A stretch of DNA of 64,000 nucleotides from Bradyrhizobium sp. G127 (GTDB lineage: Bacteria; Pseudomonadota; Alphaproteobacteria; Rhizobiales; Xanthobacteraceae), in assembly GCF_021502575.1 (NCBI RefSeq), contig NZ_JAKFGN010000003.1:432501-496500 (forward strand), in the 5' to 3' direction. Shown here one piece after another: positions 26,500 through 34,579 of this stretch. The translations under genes were made by a program, and so were the position numbers. The stretch's first letter is position 1. Each line of letters begins with the position of its first letter. Below the pieces are notes generated by a model that ran no database searches, was not told where the DNA came from, and saw only the letters and a program-made list of their open reading frames with translations.

Positions 26500-27997
26500 G
26501 TTGCTGAGGCCAGCGGTCGTACTTGCCCCACCAGCGGAAATGACGCCATGAGCGGTAGTTAATCTTCGTCGCCAGCACCGGATAGCGCAGGATGTCGCTG
26601 CGGTAGAGAGCCAAGGCGCGGTTGCCAGGCAGGCGCATCACTTCGGATGGATCGAGGAGCCAGCGGCCCGTCTCCGACATACCCAGGGAATATTGTTGTC
26701 TCACGAAGTCGGTATTGGCCTGCGAGGTGCCCTGGTTATGGGCGAGGGAGGTGGTTTGCCCGATCATCTCCGAGATGAACCGAGCGGCTTCGAGGTCCGC
26801 TACGTTGAAGAAGACCTTGCAGGTCGCGTTGGCCAGGAATGAACCCGCGCGTTTGTAAAGCGCGCGAAGCTGGTTCAGGTCCTGAAAGATGAGCATGGGC
26901 GTGCAGTAGGCGCGCAAGTAACCGACGCCGCGTTCGAGGGGCTCAAGCGTGCCAAGGGCGGCGGCTTCGTCGAGCAGGAGCAAGATTTTGTGTTTTGGTC
27001 GCGGGCGATTCTTGGCGCGGGTCAGTGCGTTGAGCACGCAGCCGACCATCACGCGGAGGAATCCCGCGTATATGGAGAGCTTCTCCTCATCGACGACGAG
27101 GTACAGCGTCTTGGTCTGGTCAACGAGAGCCGAGAGCTTGAACGTGGAGTGTGAAGAGATCGCGCCGGCAGGACTGCCGGCCGACCATACCCGCGTGGCT
27201 TTCTCGGTGTTGGACATGACGCTGCGGAATTCCTCGCTGCCTTCCATGGCAAGGAAGCTGCCCGCCAGTTCGGCGGCTGCGCGCGGGCCATCGCGCGCGA
27301 TCTGATGCAGAAGCTCTTTGAACGATTCCGGCGGAAGGGTGGACAGCGCGCGCAGTTGAGCCAGCGAGCGGCGTTCGGGGTCCAGCCGGACCACATGCAG
27401 GATGAGGCACGTGACCATGCCCTCCGCCTTGCTGTCCCAATGGCTCTCCTTGCCATCCGGGATGATCATGAGCTTGGCGAGCGCTTCGGCGTCATCCTTC
27501 TCATGGATGGTGCCGATCCTGACCATGTCGAGCGGGTTGAAACGGTCTGACGCATGCGGGTCAGTGGTATCGAGCACGCGCACCGGCCCGAACTCGCGGC
27601 GGCGGCGATGGGTGATTGCGCGGTTCTCGCCCTTGATGTCGGTGCAGACAACGGAACCGCGATACTCAAGCAGGTTCGGGATGACGATGCCGACGCCTTT
27701 CCCCGCGCCCATTGGCGCGAATACGGTCACCATGCCGTCCTTGTTGAAGCGCAAAAAAGAACGGCCTGTGCGGCCGATGATGGGACCATTGCCTCTCCGC
27801 ACGCCTGACCAGAGCAACTCCCATGGGTTGGCGAAGCGGGCAGAGCCCAAGGCTCCGCCTGGGTTAAAGCCGCCCCAGCGATACAGCGTGTGCAACAGTG
27901 ACGCTGTTCTTAGTGTGAGCCGGAAGGCGGTCCGTGCGAGCAGCCAAGAGAGTTTCAACAAAAGCAAGAACGCACGCACCATGCGCGAGTCTTGCAC
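26405..27997 (-). CDS. VirD4/TraG-type coupling ATPase 1
   Basis: A 530-aa type IV coupling protein. A hydrophobic N-terminus (MVRAFLLLLKLSWLLARTAF) is followed by NPGGALGSARFA, Walker A APMGAGKGVG at residues 94-103, SVVCTDIKGENRAI, a Walker B region HKILLLLDEAAALG and the QDLNQLRALY segment. These are conserved VirD4/TraG features. It would carry the relaxase-DNA complex to the mating channel at the inner membrane. The start may be ATG 27982 instead. Its gene is convergent with relaxase 1 and overlaps it by 95 bp. No mating-channel genes are in the island, so it must use a helper system. Confidence 0.9.
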   Translation of the reverse strand: MQDSRMVRAFLLLLKLSWLLARTAFRLTLRTASLLHTLYRWGGFNPGGALGSARFANPWELLWSGVRRGNGPIIGRTGRSFLRFNKDGMVTVFAPMGAGKGVGIVIPNLLEYRGSVVCTDIKGENRAITHRRRREFGPVRVLDTTDPHASDRFNPLDMVRIGTIHEKDDAEALAKLMIIPDGKESHWDSKAEGMVTCLILHVVRLDPERRSLAQLRALSTLPPESFKELLHQIARDGPRAAAELAGSFLAMEGSEEFRSVMSNTEKATRVWSAGSPAGAISSHSTFKLSALVDQTKTLYLVVDEEKLSIYAGFLRVMVGCVLNALTRAKNRPRPKHKILLLLDEAAALGTLEPLERGVGYLRAYCTPMLIFQDLNQLRALYKRAGSFLANATCKVFFNVADLEAARFISEMIGQTTSLAHNQGTSQANTDFVRQQYSLGMSETGRWLLDPSEVMRLPGNRALALYRSDILRYPVLATKINYRSWRHFRWWGKYDRWPQQLNASDSAPRPASAQDQGAASAPSGSTKRCAA

Positions 27998-28208
27998 AGG
28001 GCGGGGTGAGGCTTAAGCGAATTGCAGACAGCGGGTGGCATTGTTGGGGAAAGCCGGAGGGAAGGGCAGACGTAAGACATCGGAGGGCCGTACCCGCCGC
28101 CTTGCCGTCAAGGGTTGTACGAGCGGCTGCGCCGCCCTTGACTGCGGCGGCAGGCGGCGGCTGTTTGCTGGCCAGCGGCTAAGGCCGCACTCTGGACGCG
28201 TCCGAAGG

Positions 28209-29924
28209 CTAAACGGATTGGGCGCGGTGGAAGAATTGCTTGTGCAGCACCAGCGGTGTTTCGTTCGCGCCGAGTGTGAAGATGCTGTCCCGATGCGCTG
28301 GCCCCATGATGTCGGCCGTTTCGATGACCGGACGCTTGGTGCTTTCAAGTACGCTGTCGGCTTTACCGAACGCCCGCGCGATGCGGTCCGCGATGGCGGA
28401 CGGCGGGTTCATGTACATACGCACGTCGCAGTTTTCCATCATGCCGTCGCCGACGCCGGGATAGGCGTGGACGATCTGCTCGGCATATTGCGCGAACATC
28501 CAGAGTTTGATGCCATAGGAGCGGCCGACCTCCAGTGCTTCGCGAACGGGCTCCATCCGGCCAAGTCGCGGCAGTTCGTCGAGCATGAACAGGATCGGTG
28601 CGGCGGGTTTGGAATCGCGGCGCATCAAGCGCCGTACATGCTGGCCGATAATCACGCGGAGAACCGGAGCGTAGGTCTCTATCGCATTGGGGGGAATACA
28701 CAGGTACAGCGTCGGGCATGCGACCGTTGCAAAATGCTCCGGCTGCCAATCGTTGCGTGAGGTCACGCGCTCAAGTTTGGGGCCTTCCCACACCTGGAGG
28801 TGTTGCGATGCGCCGCTGAGCACGCCCTCAAACTGTTTCGGCGCAGCCTTCGCCATCTGACCGAAGCGAGTCGCCACGCGTTTCATCGCAGAAGGGAAGG
28901 GGCTCGATGTGTCTCCCACGTTGGCGAGCATTTCGTTCAGGCCGACCGTCGCCACAAGGTCAAGGACAAGGCCCATCGCTCGCGCGTCCGGCTCGGACAG
29001 CGCGACCACATAGGCGATGACAAGGGTCAGCAGGTCCTTGCCCTGGCTTTCCCAGGTCGGATCGTTCTGGCTGCGCGTCACGACCAGGAGTTCGGCGAGA
29101 AAGCGCGCGCTTTCCCACAACTCGTCGGGATGATCATCAACGAAGGCGAGTGGATTGTAGCTGGCGCTGTGTTCAGGCTCGACGGGGTTGAAGCGGATCA
29201 CCGGTCCGATGTTCGCGCTGCGCCATGCCGCCGTGTGTTCGTGGCACTCGCCCTTGATGTCGAGCACGATCGCGGGTCCACGGTACGACGCCAGCGCAGG
29301 CAATACGTGGCATTGGGTCTTGCCCTTGCCGGACGGCGCGATGGTGAGAAGCGAGGCTTCGCCGACGTAGTGGACGGTCTTGCCGTTGGCGGGATTTTGG
29401 CCAAGCGGAAGCGCGTAAGGGCCGGGTTCTTCCGAGAACAGTGCTGAGTCCAGTCCTGCCGGTTTCGGCGGGGTAACGTGGCGAGCCAGCCAGGCCCGCA
29501 AGACCGGTGGAGAATCCGCCGCCTGGTGCTCGTGGATTTTCTCGCTGATGAGGTTGGCGTAGACCGACAGGCTCTTGGGGACGAAGTGTTCGGAGCGGTC
29601 GCTGATGAGACCATGCATGACCGCGTGGTCATGACCCGGATATGTCACGCCGGAAAACGCTGCCTTCCCGTCGGCGTAGGTGGCCGACGCGATAAGCTGC
29701 TCGGCCATCGCGCGGTCAAGCGAACCAATACCGGCCATCAGCATGGTGAACTGGAAAACAAACTTCTCGTAGTCGGAAAACTGATACGCGGGGCGGGCGA
29801 AAATATAGGAGCCTTCGTTCAGCTTCCAGCCCGCTTTGACGATATCGGTCGGCTCCTGAAACGTCTTCTCGACGATCATGAGGAAACGCTGCAACGGCTC
29901 GTCCAAGGGGTGAGGGCTGTCCAT
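28209..29924 (-). CDS. VirD4/TraG-like coupling ATPase 2, no N-terminal membrane segment
   Basis: The 571-aa protein shows Walker A APSGKGKTQCH at residues 196-206, GPAIVLDIKGECHEHTA, a Walker B region (PAAPILFMLDELPRLGRM), WMFAQYAEQIVHAYPGVG and QFFHRAQSV at the end. The ATPase core is that of TraG/VirD4 conjugative proteins, but the first 190 residues lack the usual transmembrane helices and instead form a soluble helical region. It is a paralogue of the 26405-27997 gene only in the ATPase core. It lies 5 bp upstream in transcription direction of no other gene and directly follows the 311-aa gene (29930-30865), suggesting an operon of the two. Confidence 0.85.
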   Translation of the reverse strand: MDSPHPLDEPLQRFLMIVEKTFQEPTDIVKAGWKLNEGSYIFARPAYQFSDYEKFVFQFTMLMAGIGSLDRAMAEQLIASATYADGKAAFSGVTYPGHDHAVMHGLISDRSEHFVPKSLSVYANLISEKIHEHQAADSPPVLRAWLARHVTPPKPAGLDSALFSEEPGPYALPLGQNPANGKTVHYVGEASLLTIAPSGKGKTQCHVLPALASYRGPAIVLDIKGECHEHTAAWRSANIGPVIRFNPVEPEHSASYNPLAFVDDHPDELWESARFLAELLVVTRSQNDPTWESQGKDLLTLVIAYVVALSEPDARAMGLVLDLVATVGLNEMLANVGDTSSPFPSAMKRVATRFGQMAKAAPKQFEGVLSGASQHLQVWEGPKLERVTSRNDWQPEHFATVACPTLYLCIPPNAIETYAPVLRVIIGQHVRRLMRRDSKPAAPILFMLDELPRLGRMEPVREALEVGRSYGIKLWMFAQYAEQIVHAYPGVGDGMMENCDVRMYMNPPSAIADRIARAFGKADSVLESTKRPVIETADIMGPAHRDSIFTLGANETPLVLHKQFFHRAQSV

Positions 29925-29929
29925 CGGTG

Positions 29930-30865
29930 TCAGAAGCGATCCATCTGGCGCTGCACGACGTGCGCGATAGCCAGCTTCTTCTCGTTGACGAGACGAATGA
30001 TCTCGGAGCCGCTGGATTGGAAATACTTGGGGCCGTCAAATTGGACGATGTAGACTTCTCCGGTTTTGAAATTCCATCCGACGATGTGGCAGTGGTAAAG
30101 GCCGCGCGGGACCTGGACGGTCTGCTTGTCCTGGGTTTCGACCATGGCAGCACCATCGGAGATTTCCGCCACGAATTTGGCGGGGAGTACCGGCTGAACC
30201 GGCTCAAAGTATTCGATGGCGCTAAGCTGGGGCTCCGAGCCATCGCGGCCAAACGAGACGGTGAATTCGAAACCGTCCTCTGAAGTGTAATCGCCGTCCT
30301 CGAATGGCAGGCCTGCGGGGTTGAACTGGGTATCGCCCATCAGGGTGACGAAGTCGGCGAACAGGTGCTCCTCGCCGTCCATATTGTTGGTCTGGAGCAA
30401 CACCGCGCCGTCCTGTCGGGCAAACCCGAAGCGGGGATAATCATAGGATTGGGCGTGCCAGCTCACCGACCAGAACTTTCCGGGGTCCACCCGGAGCTCA
30501 CGAAAACGGTCCCAGGCGTGGATGAAGCCCGCTGGCGAGGTAGCGCGAAAGCGGCGCGCGCCCTCATCAAGGTAGAGCAAGCTTCCGGCTTCGACCTTCA
30601 CGAGGGAAAAGTCGATCCTGGCGGGACTGCCATCGCGGATGTTGAGGGGCTGTAACCACGGCAAAACAATTTCAGCCGCCTCCTGGGCGACAATTTCCAA
30701 AGCCATCGGGGAAAATCCAAAAAGTAAAACCGGGTTGCCAGCATCGAATATCCCGGCCCGAAGCGTCAAGGCTTCCCGCACGACGACCCGGCAGTCAGGA
30801 GCTTCGCCCAGACATTCGGCGGGCGGCCGGGCCGCCATCGGACCTGCGCCCCGCTGGCGTGCCAC
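29930..30865 (-). CDS. hypothetical protein paired with coupling ATPase 2
   Basis: An intact ORF of up to 311 aa with good codon bias. The first 30 residues are Pro/Arg/Ala-rich and a later ATG (30838, MAARPPAECLG) may be the real start. The C-terminal half looks beta-rich (VTLMGDTQFNPAGLPFEDGD, LYHCHIVGWNFKTGEVYIVQF). No domain is recognised and no signal peptide is seen. Its stop lies 5 bp before the start of the second coupling ATPase gene, so the two are almost certainly co-transcribed; it may be an accessory or adaptor of that ATPase. Confidence 0.6.
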   Translation of the reverse strand: MARQRGAGPMAARPPAECLGEAPDCRVVVREALTLRAGIFDAGNPVLLFGFSPMALEIVAQEAAEIVLPWLQPLNIRDGSPARIDFSLVKVEAGSLLYLDEGARRFRATSPAGFIHAWDRFRELRVDPGKFWSVSWHAQSYDYPRFGFARQDGAVLLQTNNMDGEEHLFADFVTLMGDTQFNPAGLPFEDGDYTSEDGFEFTVSFGRDGSEPQLSAIEYFEPVQPVLPAKFVAEISDGAAMVETQDKQTVQVPRGLYHCHIVGWNFKTGEVYIVQFDGPKYFQSSGSEIIRLVNEKKLAIAHVVQRQMDRF

Positions 30866-30915
30866 GGCCGTTCTTGATTCCTGGCGGGATTTGGAGATAG
30901 CCTGGCCGGGTCGTT

Positions 30916-30953
30916 AGGGCGCACTTATGGGTTTGCAGGCAAACCCGCGCCCT
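30916..30953 (+). other. putative oriT 2 with nested inverted repeats
   Basis: GCGCACTTAT at 30919-30928 matches the nic-like core of oriT 1. It is embedded in nested repeats: AGGGCGC (30916-30922) pairs with GCGCCCT (30947-30953), and GGGTTTGC (30929-30936) pairs with GCAAACCC (30939-30946), leaving ACTTAT as an asymmetric bulge. The site lies 15 bp upstream of the second relaxase start and between two divergent genes, so it could also serve as operator. Confidence 0.55.
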
Positions 30954-30967
30954 TCGGGAGTGCTCGT

Positions 30968-31891
30968 GTGGCGATCTATAGCCTTCACCACAGCCCCGTT
31001 GGCAAATCGACCCAGGCGCAGGCTTACACCGCCGCCGCGCATATCAAATACATTACCAGGGCGAGGGCATTGAGCCGGGTGGCGGGTGCCCGCATGCCGA
31101 CCGCTTCCGAAGACGCTATGCGATTCTTGCGGAAAGCCGAAGACACGGACCGGAAGAATGCGCGGGTGATTGACAAGGTCATGCTGGCGTTGCCGCGCGA
31201 GTTGAACGCCAGGCAGCGGGTCGAGCTGGTTCGGGCATATGCCGAGGCGATCACGCAAGGGCGTGCCTCCTGGCTCGCAGCCTTCCATGAGAAGGGCAAG
31301 GATGCCCAGAATCCGCATTGCCATCTGGTCATCCGCGACCGGGATTTTGAAAGCGGCAAGCGCGTGTTCGGCATGAGCGAAAACGGTTCGACCGAGAAAC
31401 TGCGGGTACTGTGGCAGGAGTGCGCTAATGCGGCTCTGGTGCAGGCTAACAAGGAAGACAGGATCGATCACCGCACGCTTGAGGCGCAGGGCATCGCCCG
31501 TGCACCAACCATCCATGAAGGTGTTCGCGGCCGCCGGATGCATCGCGAACGGCGGAAGGTCTCCTCACGCAAGCGCACGCGGCGTAACGCCGTGTCGGCC
31601 AGAAGCCGCAGCCGCGCGGTCGATTACCCGGCGATCGACAAGGGGCGTTCGCGTTGCGCCTACAATGAGGCTTTGCGGGCGCGCGCCAACGAGACCGCTT
31701 CGGATTATTGGCAGGCGCTTGATGCCGACGCGCAGCGTCGCGAGATTGAACAGCTCCGCGCGATTCATAAACCTTCCCCCACGACCGCGGAGGGGCAGCG
31801 CGCGGTATTCCGCGCGTACATGCGGAAAGCCAAGCCCGCCACTGCAACAAAGCATACACGCAGCCGCGACGATGAGCACGAGCCTGAGTAA
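30968..31891 (+). CDS. MobA/MobL family relaxase 2
   Basis: GTG at 30968 gives MAIYSLHHSPVGKSTQAQAYTAAAHIKYITR; candidate nicking tyrosines are Y20 and Y28. KVMLALPRELNARQRVELVR and the histidine motif NPHCHLVIRDRD (H117, H119) are shared with MobA/MobL proteins. The 307-aa product has a basic C-terminus and no helicase domain. It belongs to a different subgroup than relaxase 1 (they share the family pattern but little sequence). It overlaps the next small gene at its stop, forming a three-gene operon (30968-32662). Confidence 0.85.
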   Translation: MAIYSLHHSPVGKSTQAQAYTAAAHIKYITRARALSRVAGARMPTASEDAMRFLRKAEDTDRKNARVIDKVMLALPRELNARQRVELVRAYAEAITQGRASWLAAFHEKGKDAQNPHCHLVIRDRDFESGKRVFGMSENGSTEKLRVLWQECANAALVQANKEDRIDHRTLEAQGIARAPTIHEGVRGRRMHRERRKVSSRKRTRRNAVSARSRSRAVDYPAIDKGRSRCAYNEALRARANETASDYWQALDADAQRREIEQLRAIHKPSPTTAEGQRAVFRAYMRKAKPATATKHTRSRDDEHEPE

Positions 31892-32259
31892 TGCTTGTCA
31901 ACCGGGCCAGCTTTACCCATCATGAACTCATGGCTGATGCCTTGCCCATGCTGGAAGAGAACGTCGATTGGCGGCAGAAGATCGTGGAAACGCTCGCGGC
32001 GAAGGACGAGGCCATAGCGGAAATCGCCCGCATGGAAGCCATCGTTGCAGAAGCCCAGGTGGAGATAGATGCGATCCGCGAGTACATGCAGCTCAATCCA
32101 GATCCCGACACTGAATTATACGGCTTCGACTGGGCAACCCGCCTGATCGAGGATCAAAAGTTCTATAATGATCGCATTGCGCTCATGCGCCGTTGCATCG
32201 AAACGTTTGATAAGTACGTCGCTGCCGTTCAACCATTGGTGGGATCAAATGACGGATGA
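31891..32259 (+). CDS. small coiled-coil protein (122 aa) in relaxase 2 operon
   Basis: The frame overlaps the relaxase 2 stop by one base; an in-frame ATG at 31930 (MADALPMLEENVDW) is another possible start. The central part is a charged helix likely to form a coiled coil (LAAKDEAIAEIARMEAIVAEAQVEIDAI). No enzyme motif is present. Small coiled-coil proteins next to MobQ relaxases often act as relaxosome accessory proteins, but here that is only suggested by position. Confidence 0.65.
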   Translation: MLVNRASFTHHELMADALPMLEENVDWRQKIVETLAAKDEAIAEIARMEAIVAEAQVEIDAIREYMQLNPDPDTELYGFDWATRLIEDQKFYNDRIALMRRCIETFDKYVAAVQPLVGSNDG

Positions 32260-32662
32260 GGAAGATGCAACGGCCATCAAGATATTCCTGAAGAGCGGCA
32301 AGCCCGCAGATGCGCTTGATCTGTTGGCCATAGAGCGCCGTATCGCGGTTTTGGAAAGGAAAAGGACCGAGCTGGAGTCCAAGTCGCGGCTTATCCCCGG
32401 TCGCAGTGCGCACCTTCGACAGGTAAGGAAGGAGATTGCCGCGCTTGGCTGGGCAGAAATGTCAGCCAAGGAGCAAGTGCGCGCCAACCGTTACCAGTCC
32501 GAAATCCATCAAAAAGAAAAGGAGCGGGCGGTATCCGCCTCCAAACTTGCTTCACAAGAGCGGGAGGCCTTTCAGGCTTTTGTGGCTGCCCGCAAGGCCG
32601 AGGCTTCGTCGGACAAGAATGCAATATCAAGAGAATCCGAGTGCGAGAATGAGCCTGATTAA
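32249..32662 (+). CDS. small charged helical protein (137 aa), last gene of relaxase 2 operon
   Basis: ATG at 32249 (MTDEEDATAIKIFLKSGKP) lies within the preceding gene, an 11-bp overlap, so translation is probably coupled; frames extending further upstream do not look coding. The product is strongly helical and charged (LLAIERRIAVLERKRTELESK, NRYQSEIHQKEKERAVSASKLASQER), likely a coiled coil. The family is not recognised. As the third gene of the relaxase operon it may be an accessory transfer protein. Confidence 0.65.
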   Translation: MTDEEDATAIKIFLKSGKPADALDLLAIERRIAVLERKRTELESKSRLIPGRSAHLRQVRKEIAALGWAEMSAKEQVRANRYQSEIHQKEKERAVSASKLASQEREAFQAFVAARKAEASSDKNAISRESECENEPD

Positions 32663-32671
32663 TCACTCTCT

Positions 32672-32890
32672 CTAATTGAGTGCCCGGGGCTTAAGCTCCA
32701 GTATTCCGCTTGAAACCGTCACATTCAACCGGGCGAGGAAGGTCATTTCCAGCAGCCGTCGATCTGGCGGCCAAAAGCGGCTTCCTTGCCGACTGATATG
32801 GAGACCGGAACAGACTTGCCTAGCCGACCTAGATGAGTTGGGCCTAGTCCAGCGCGGATTGTACGGTGCCCCTGACCATTTGGTCACCGT
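32672..32890 (-). pseudogene. decayed 3' fragment of retropepsin-like protease gene
   Basis: The C-terminal 27 codons read LEMTFLARLNVTVSSGILELKPRALN, closely matching the end of the intact protease at 34580 (LGMTFLARFTASLSGGVLELKPRPLN). Upstream, in another frame, remnants such as GTVQSALD and AQLI align to GTVKQAPGYAQLVQVG but with stop codons between. So this is a frameshifted, stop-interrupted duplicate of the last 70 codons, in the same orientation as the intact gene. Confidence 0.75.
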
Positions 32891-32902
32891 TGGTGTTTCA
32901 AA

Positions 32903-33391
32903 CTAGGCGCGACCGGAACACATCTCCTTGAATTTGACAACGCGCTGCAAGAAGATGGGAGCTTCGTTTGTCTCGAAACTTGTAATCGCGAACTCGCTGT
33001 GGGGTTTACCGGCCTCGGTGAATGCCCCGGCTACGCCGGGGATGATGATGAGGGAAAAGATCGGGTTTCGCGCACGCTCAACGCGCGCGGCGGACATGTT
33101 CAGTAGATTAAAGTTCACATCATAAACAGTGTTGTAGTGGTGCCAGCGATAGACAAACCGGCACCGTTGCGGCTCGGTGACGGTGAACGTCCCGTACGCG
33201 CTGCCATTCTTGGGCGTAAAAGTCAGACCGTGCGAGACGGGAGAAGACGTATAGGTTTCGAGCTCAAAACCGCGATCACCCGTGCGACCGTAGAGATTTG
33301 CCGCAGCCGTCAATCGAGCCTCGGATGCGGTGTCATCGCCACAGCCAGTTAGAACAGCGGCCATCGCAGCCAGCAGTGCAAATTGTTTCAT
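32903..33391 (-). CDS. putative lipoprotein (162 aa)
   Basis: ATG at 33391 gives MKQFALLAAMAAVLTGCGDD, a short lipoprotein signal with lipobox LTGC, so the mature protein is lipid-anchored at Cys17. The mature part contains YGRTGDRGFELETYTSSPVSHGLTF and a central hydrophobic stretch (IFSLIIIPGVAGAF), with no domain that I recognise. It belongs to a minus-strand group of exported proteins with the IalB-like and protease genes (32903-35833). Confidence 0.75.
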   Translation of the reverse strand: MKQFALLAAMAAVLTGCGDDTASEARLTAAANLYGRTGDRGFELETYTSSPVSHGLTFTPKNGSAYGTFTVTEPQRCRFVYRWHHYNTVYDVNFNLLNMSAARVERARNPIFSLIIIPGVAGAFTEAGKPHSEFAITSFETNEAPIFLQRVVKFKEMCSGRA

Positions 33392-33434
33392 GTAGGTCTC
33401 TCCTGGCGATCTGGTCATCAAATGCCGCTTGCCT

Positions 33435-34544
33435 TCACAATGCTGGCTCCGGCCCCTTGGTGACTTGGAGGGTGGTAGTGGGCAGGTTCGACCTTGACAG
33501 GCGATACCCCAGCTTCTTCACGGCGGCTGTTCGCTTTTCGTCATCCTGTTGGATAAGCGCGGGCGTAATGGCTGGCCCTTCGTAAGCCTTTGCGAAGCTG
33601 CCGAGCGGAAAGGTGATGCGCCAGATATTTCCCTGGATCGTGACCGCCGTAATCACAAACTCCTTGCTGGTTTTCATCGCATCCAGAAAGCCAGTCCCCG
33701 CATCAAAAATGACATCGCATCCTCCTTGCTTCAGGCAAATGTTGTAGTTGCTTTCAATCGGGGCGAAGTTGTCGAACGCAAGCTGTGGCCGTTTATGAAG
33801 GTAGAATTCGAACGGGAACCGGACCTGGATCAACTGTTTCTTGACCCCGTTTGTCTCCCGCTCGAAATAGTAGGCGCCGATGCTGTTCTTGCCGTCATTC
33901 CATTTTGTTTTCATCCTGACGTCGCAGTTCGGCCCGTCGCAGGATTTTTGCCAGACACCACTGCTCAGGATCGCTGTTGTGTCACCGGCCGTTTTTGCTG
34001 GCGGGGTGTCGGCCAGAAATATGCGATAGTTGATCTGGTCATCCTGAGTGCCGCCGCCCTTTTGGAGCGGCACCAATTTCCTGTCATCGGCTGACTTGAA
34101 CGTCGCCGTGTGGAATAGCGGGCTGATTTCCGCGCCTCGGGCGTTGATAGCCTGAATGCGGACTTTGCTGGCACTGCGCAGGCTACGCAGAGTATCCGCA
34201 CGCGTGAAGTTCGCCACGCACCCGTCTTCGCTGCAATGATGAAACCAGGCTTGTATCGGGGCTAGATCCTCAATGACAATGCGCGCTCCATGTTTGGTTT
34301 GCGTGCCCAGCGGAAACAAGACCCTGATAAAATCCGGGGAGCCTGGAGAAGACACCAGCCCCACGCGCACCTCAAACATGCTTTCAAAGGGGTTCTCGCT
34401 TGAGTATCTGGCGATAACCGCACATCGCGGAGTCTTTGCCTGGGCGCATTGTTTCTCCCACGGCGTCGTATACTCCCCGATGGCAGGAAGTGCTGCACAC
34501 GCAAAGGCAAGAGTAAGAAAAGCTCGCAAGGCCCAAGCGTTCAC
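33435..34544 (-). CDS. exported protein with two IalB-like domains
   Basis: GTG at 34544 starts a signal peptide (MNAWALRAFLTLAFACAALPAIG). The mature protein holds two copies of the invasion-associated locus B (IalB) pattern: about residues 28-155 (WEKQCAQAKTPRCAV, IRVLFPLGTQTKHG, HHCSEDGCVANF) and 195-345 (WQKSCDGPNCDV, IQVRFPFEFYLHKRP, NICLKQGGCDVIF). IalB proteins are usually single-domain periplasmic proteins of about 170-200 aa with two disulfides; a 369-aa tandem is unusual. Function in this family outside Bartonella is not established. Confidence 0.78.
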   Translation of the reverse strand: MNAWALRAFLTLAFACAALPAIGEYTTPWEKQCAQAKTPRCAVIARYSSENPFESMFEVRVGLVSSPGSPDFIRVLFPLGTQTKHGARIVIEDLAPIQAWFHHCSEDGCVANFTRADTLRSLRSASKVRIQAINARGAEISPLFHTATFKSADDRKLVPLQKGGGTQDDQINYRIFLADTPPAKTAGDTTAILSSGVWQKSCDGPNCDVRMKTKWNDGKNSIGAYYFERETNGVKKQLIQVRFPFEFYLHKRPQLAFDNFAPIESNYNICLKQGGCDVIFDAGTGFLDAMKTSKEFVITAVTIQGNIWRITFPLGSFAKAYEGPAITPALIQQDDEKRTAAVKKLGYRLSRSNLPTTTLQVTKGPEPAL

Positions 34545-34579
34545 CGGAAACTCCTTTAGGACGGTACGGACGCCATTCC

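Noticed and set aside
24526-32662. A complete conjugation system (ICE)
   Set aside because: Only relaxases and coupling ATPases are seen; no VirB4, VirB6, VirB8-10 or pilin-like genes occur in the island, so transfer must be helped by another element.
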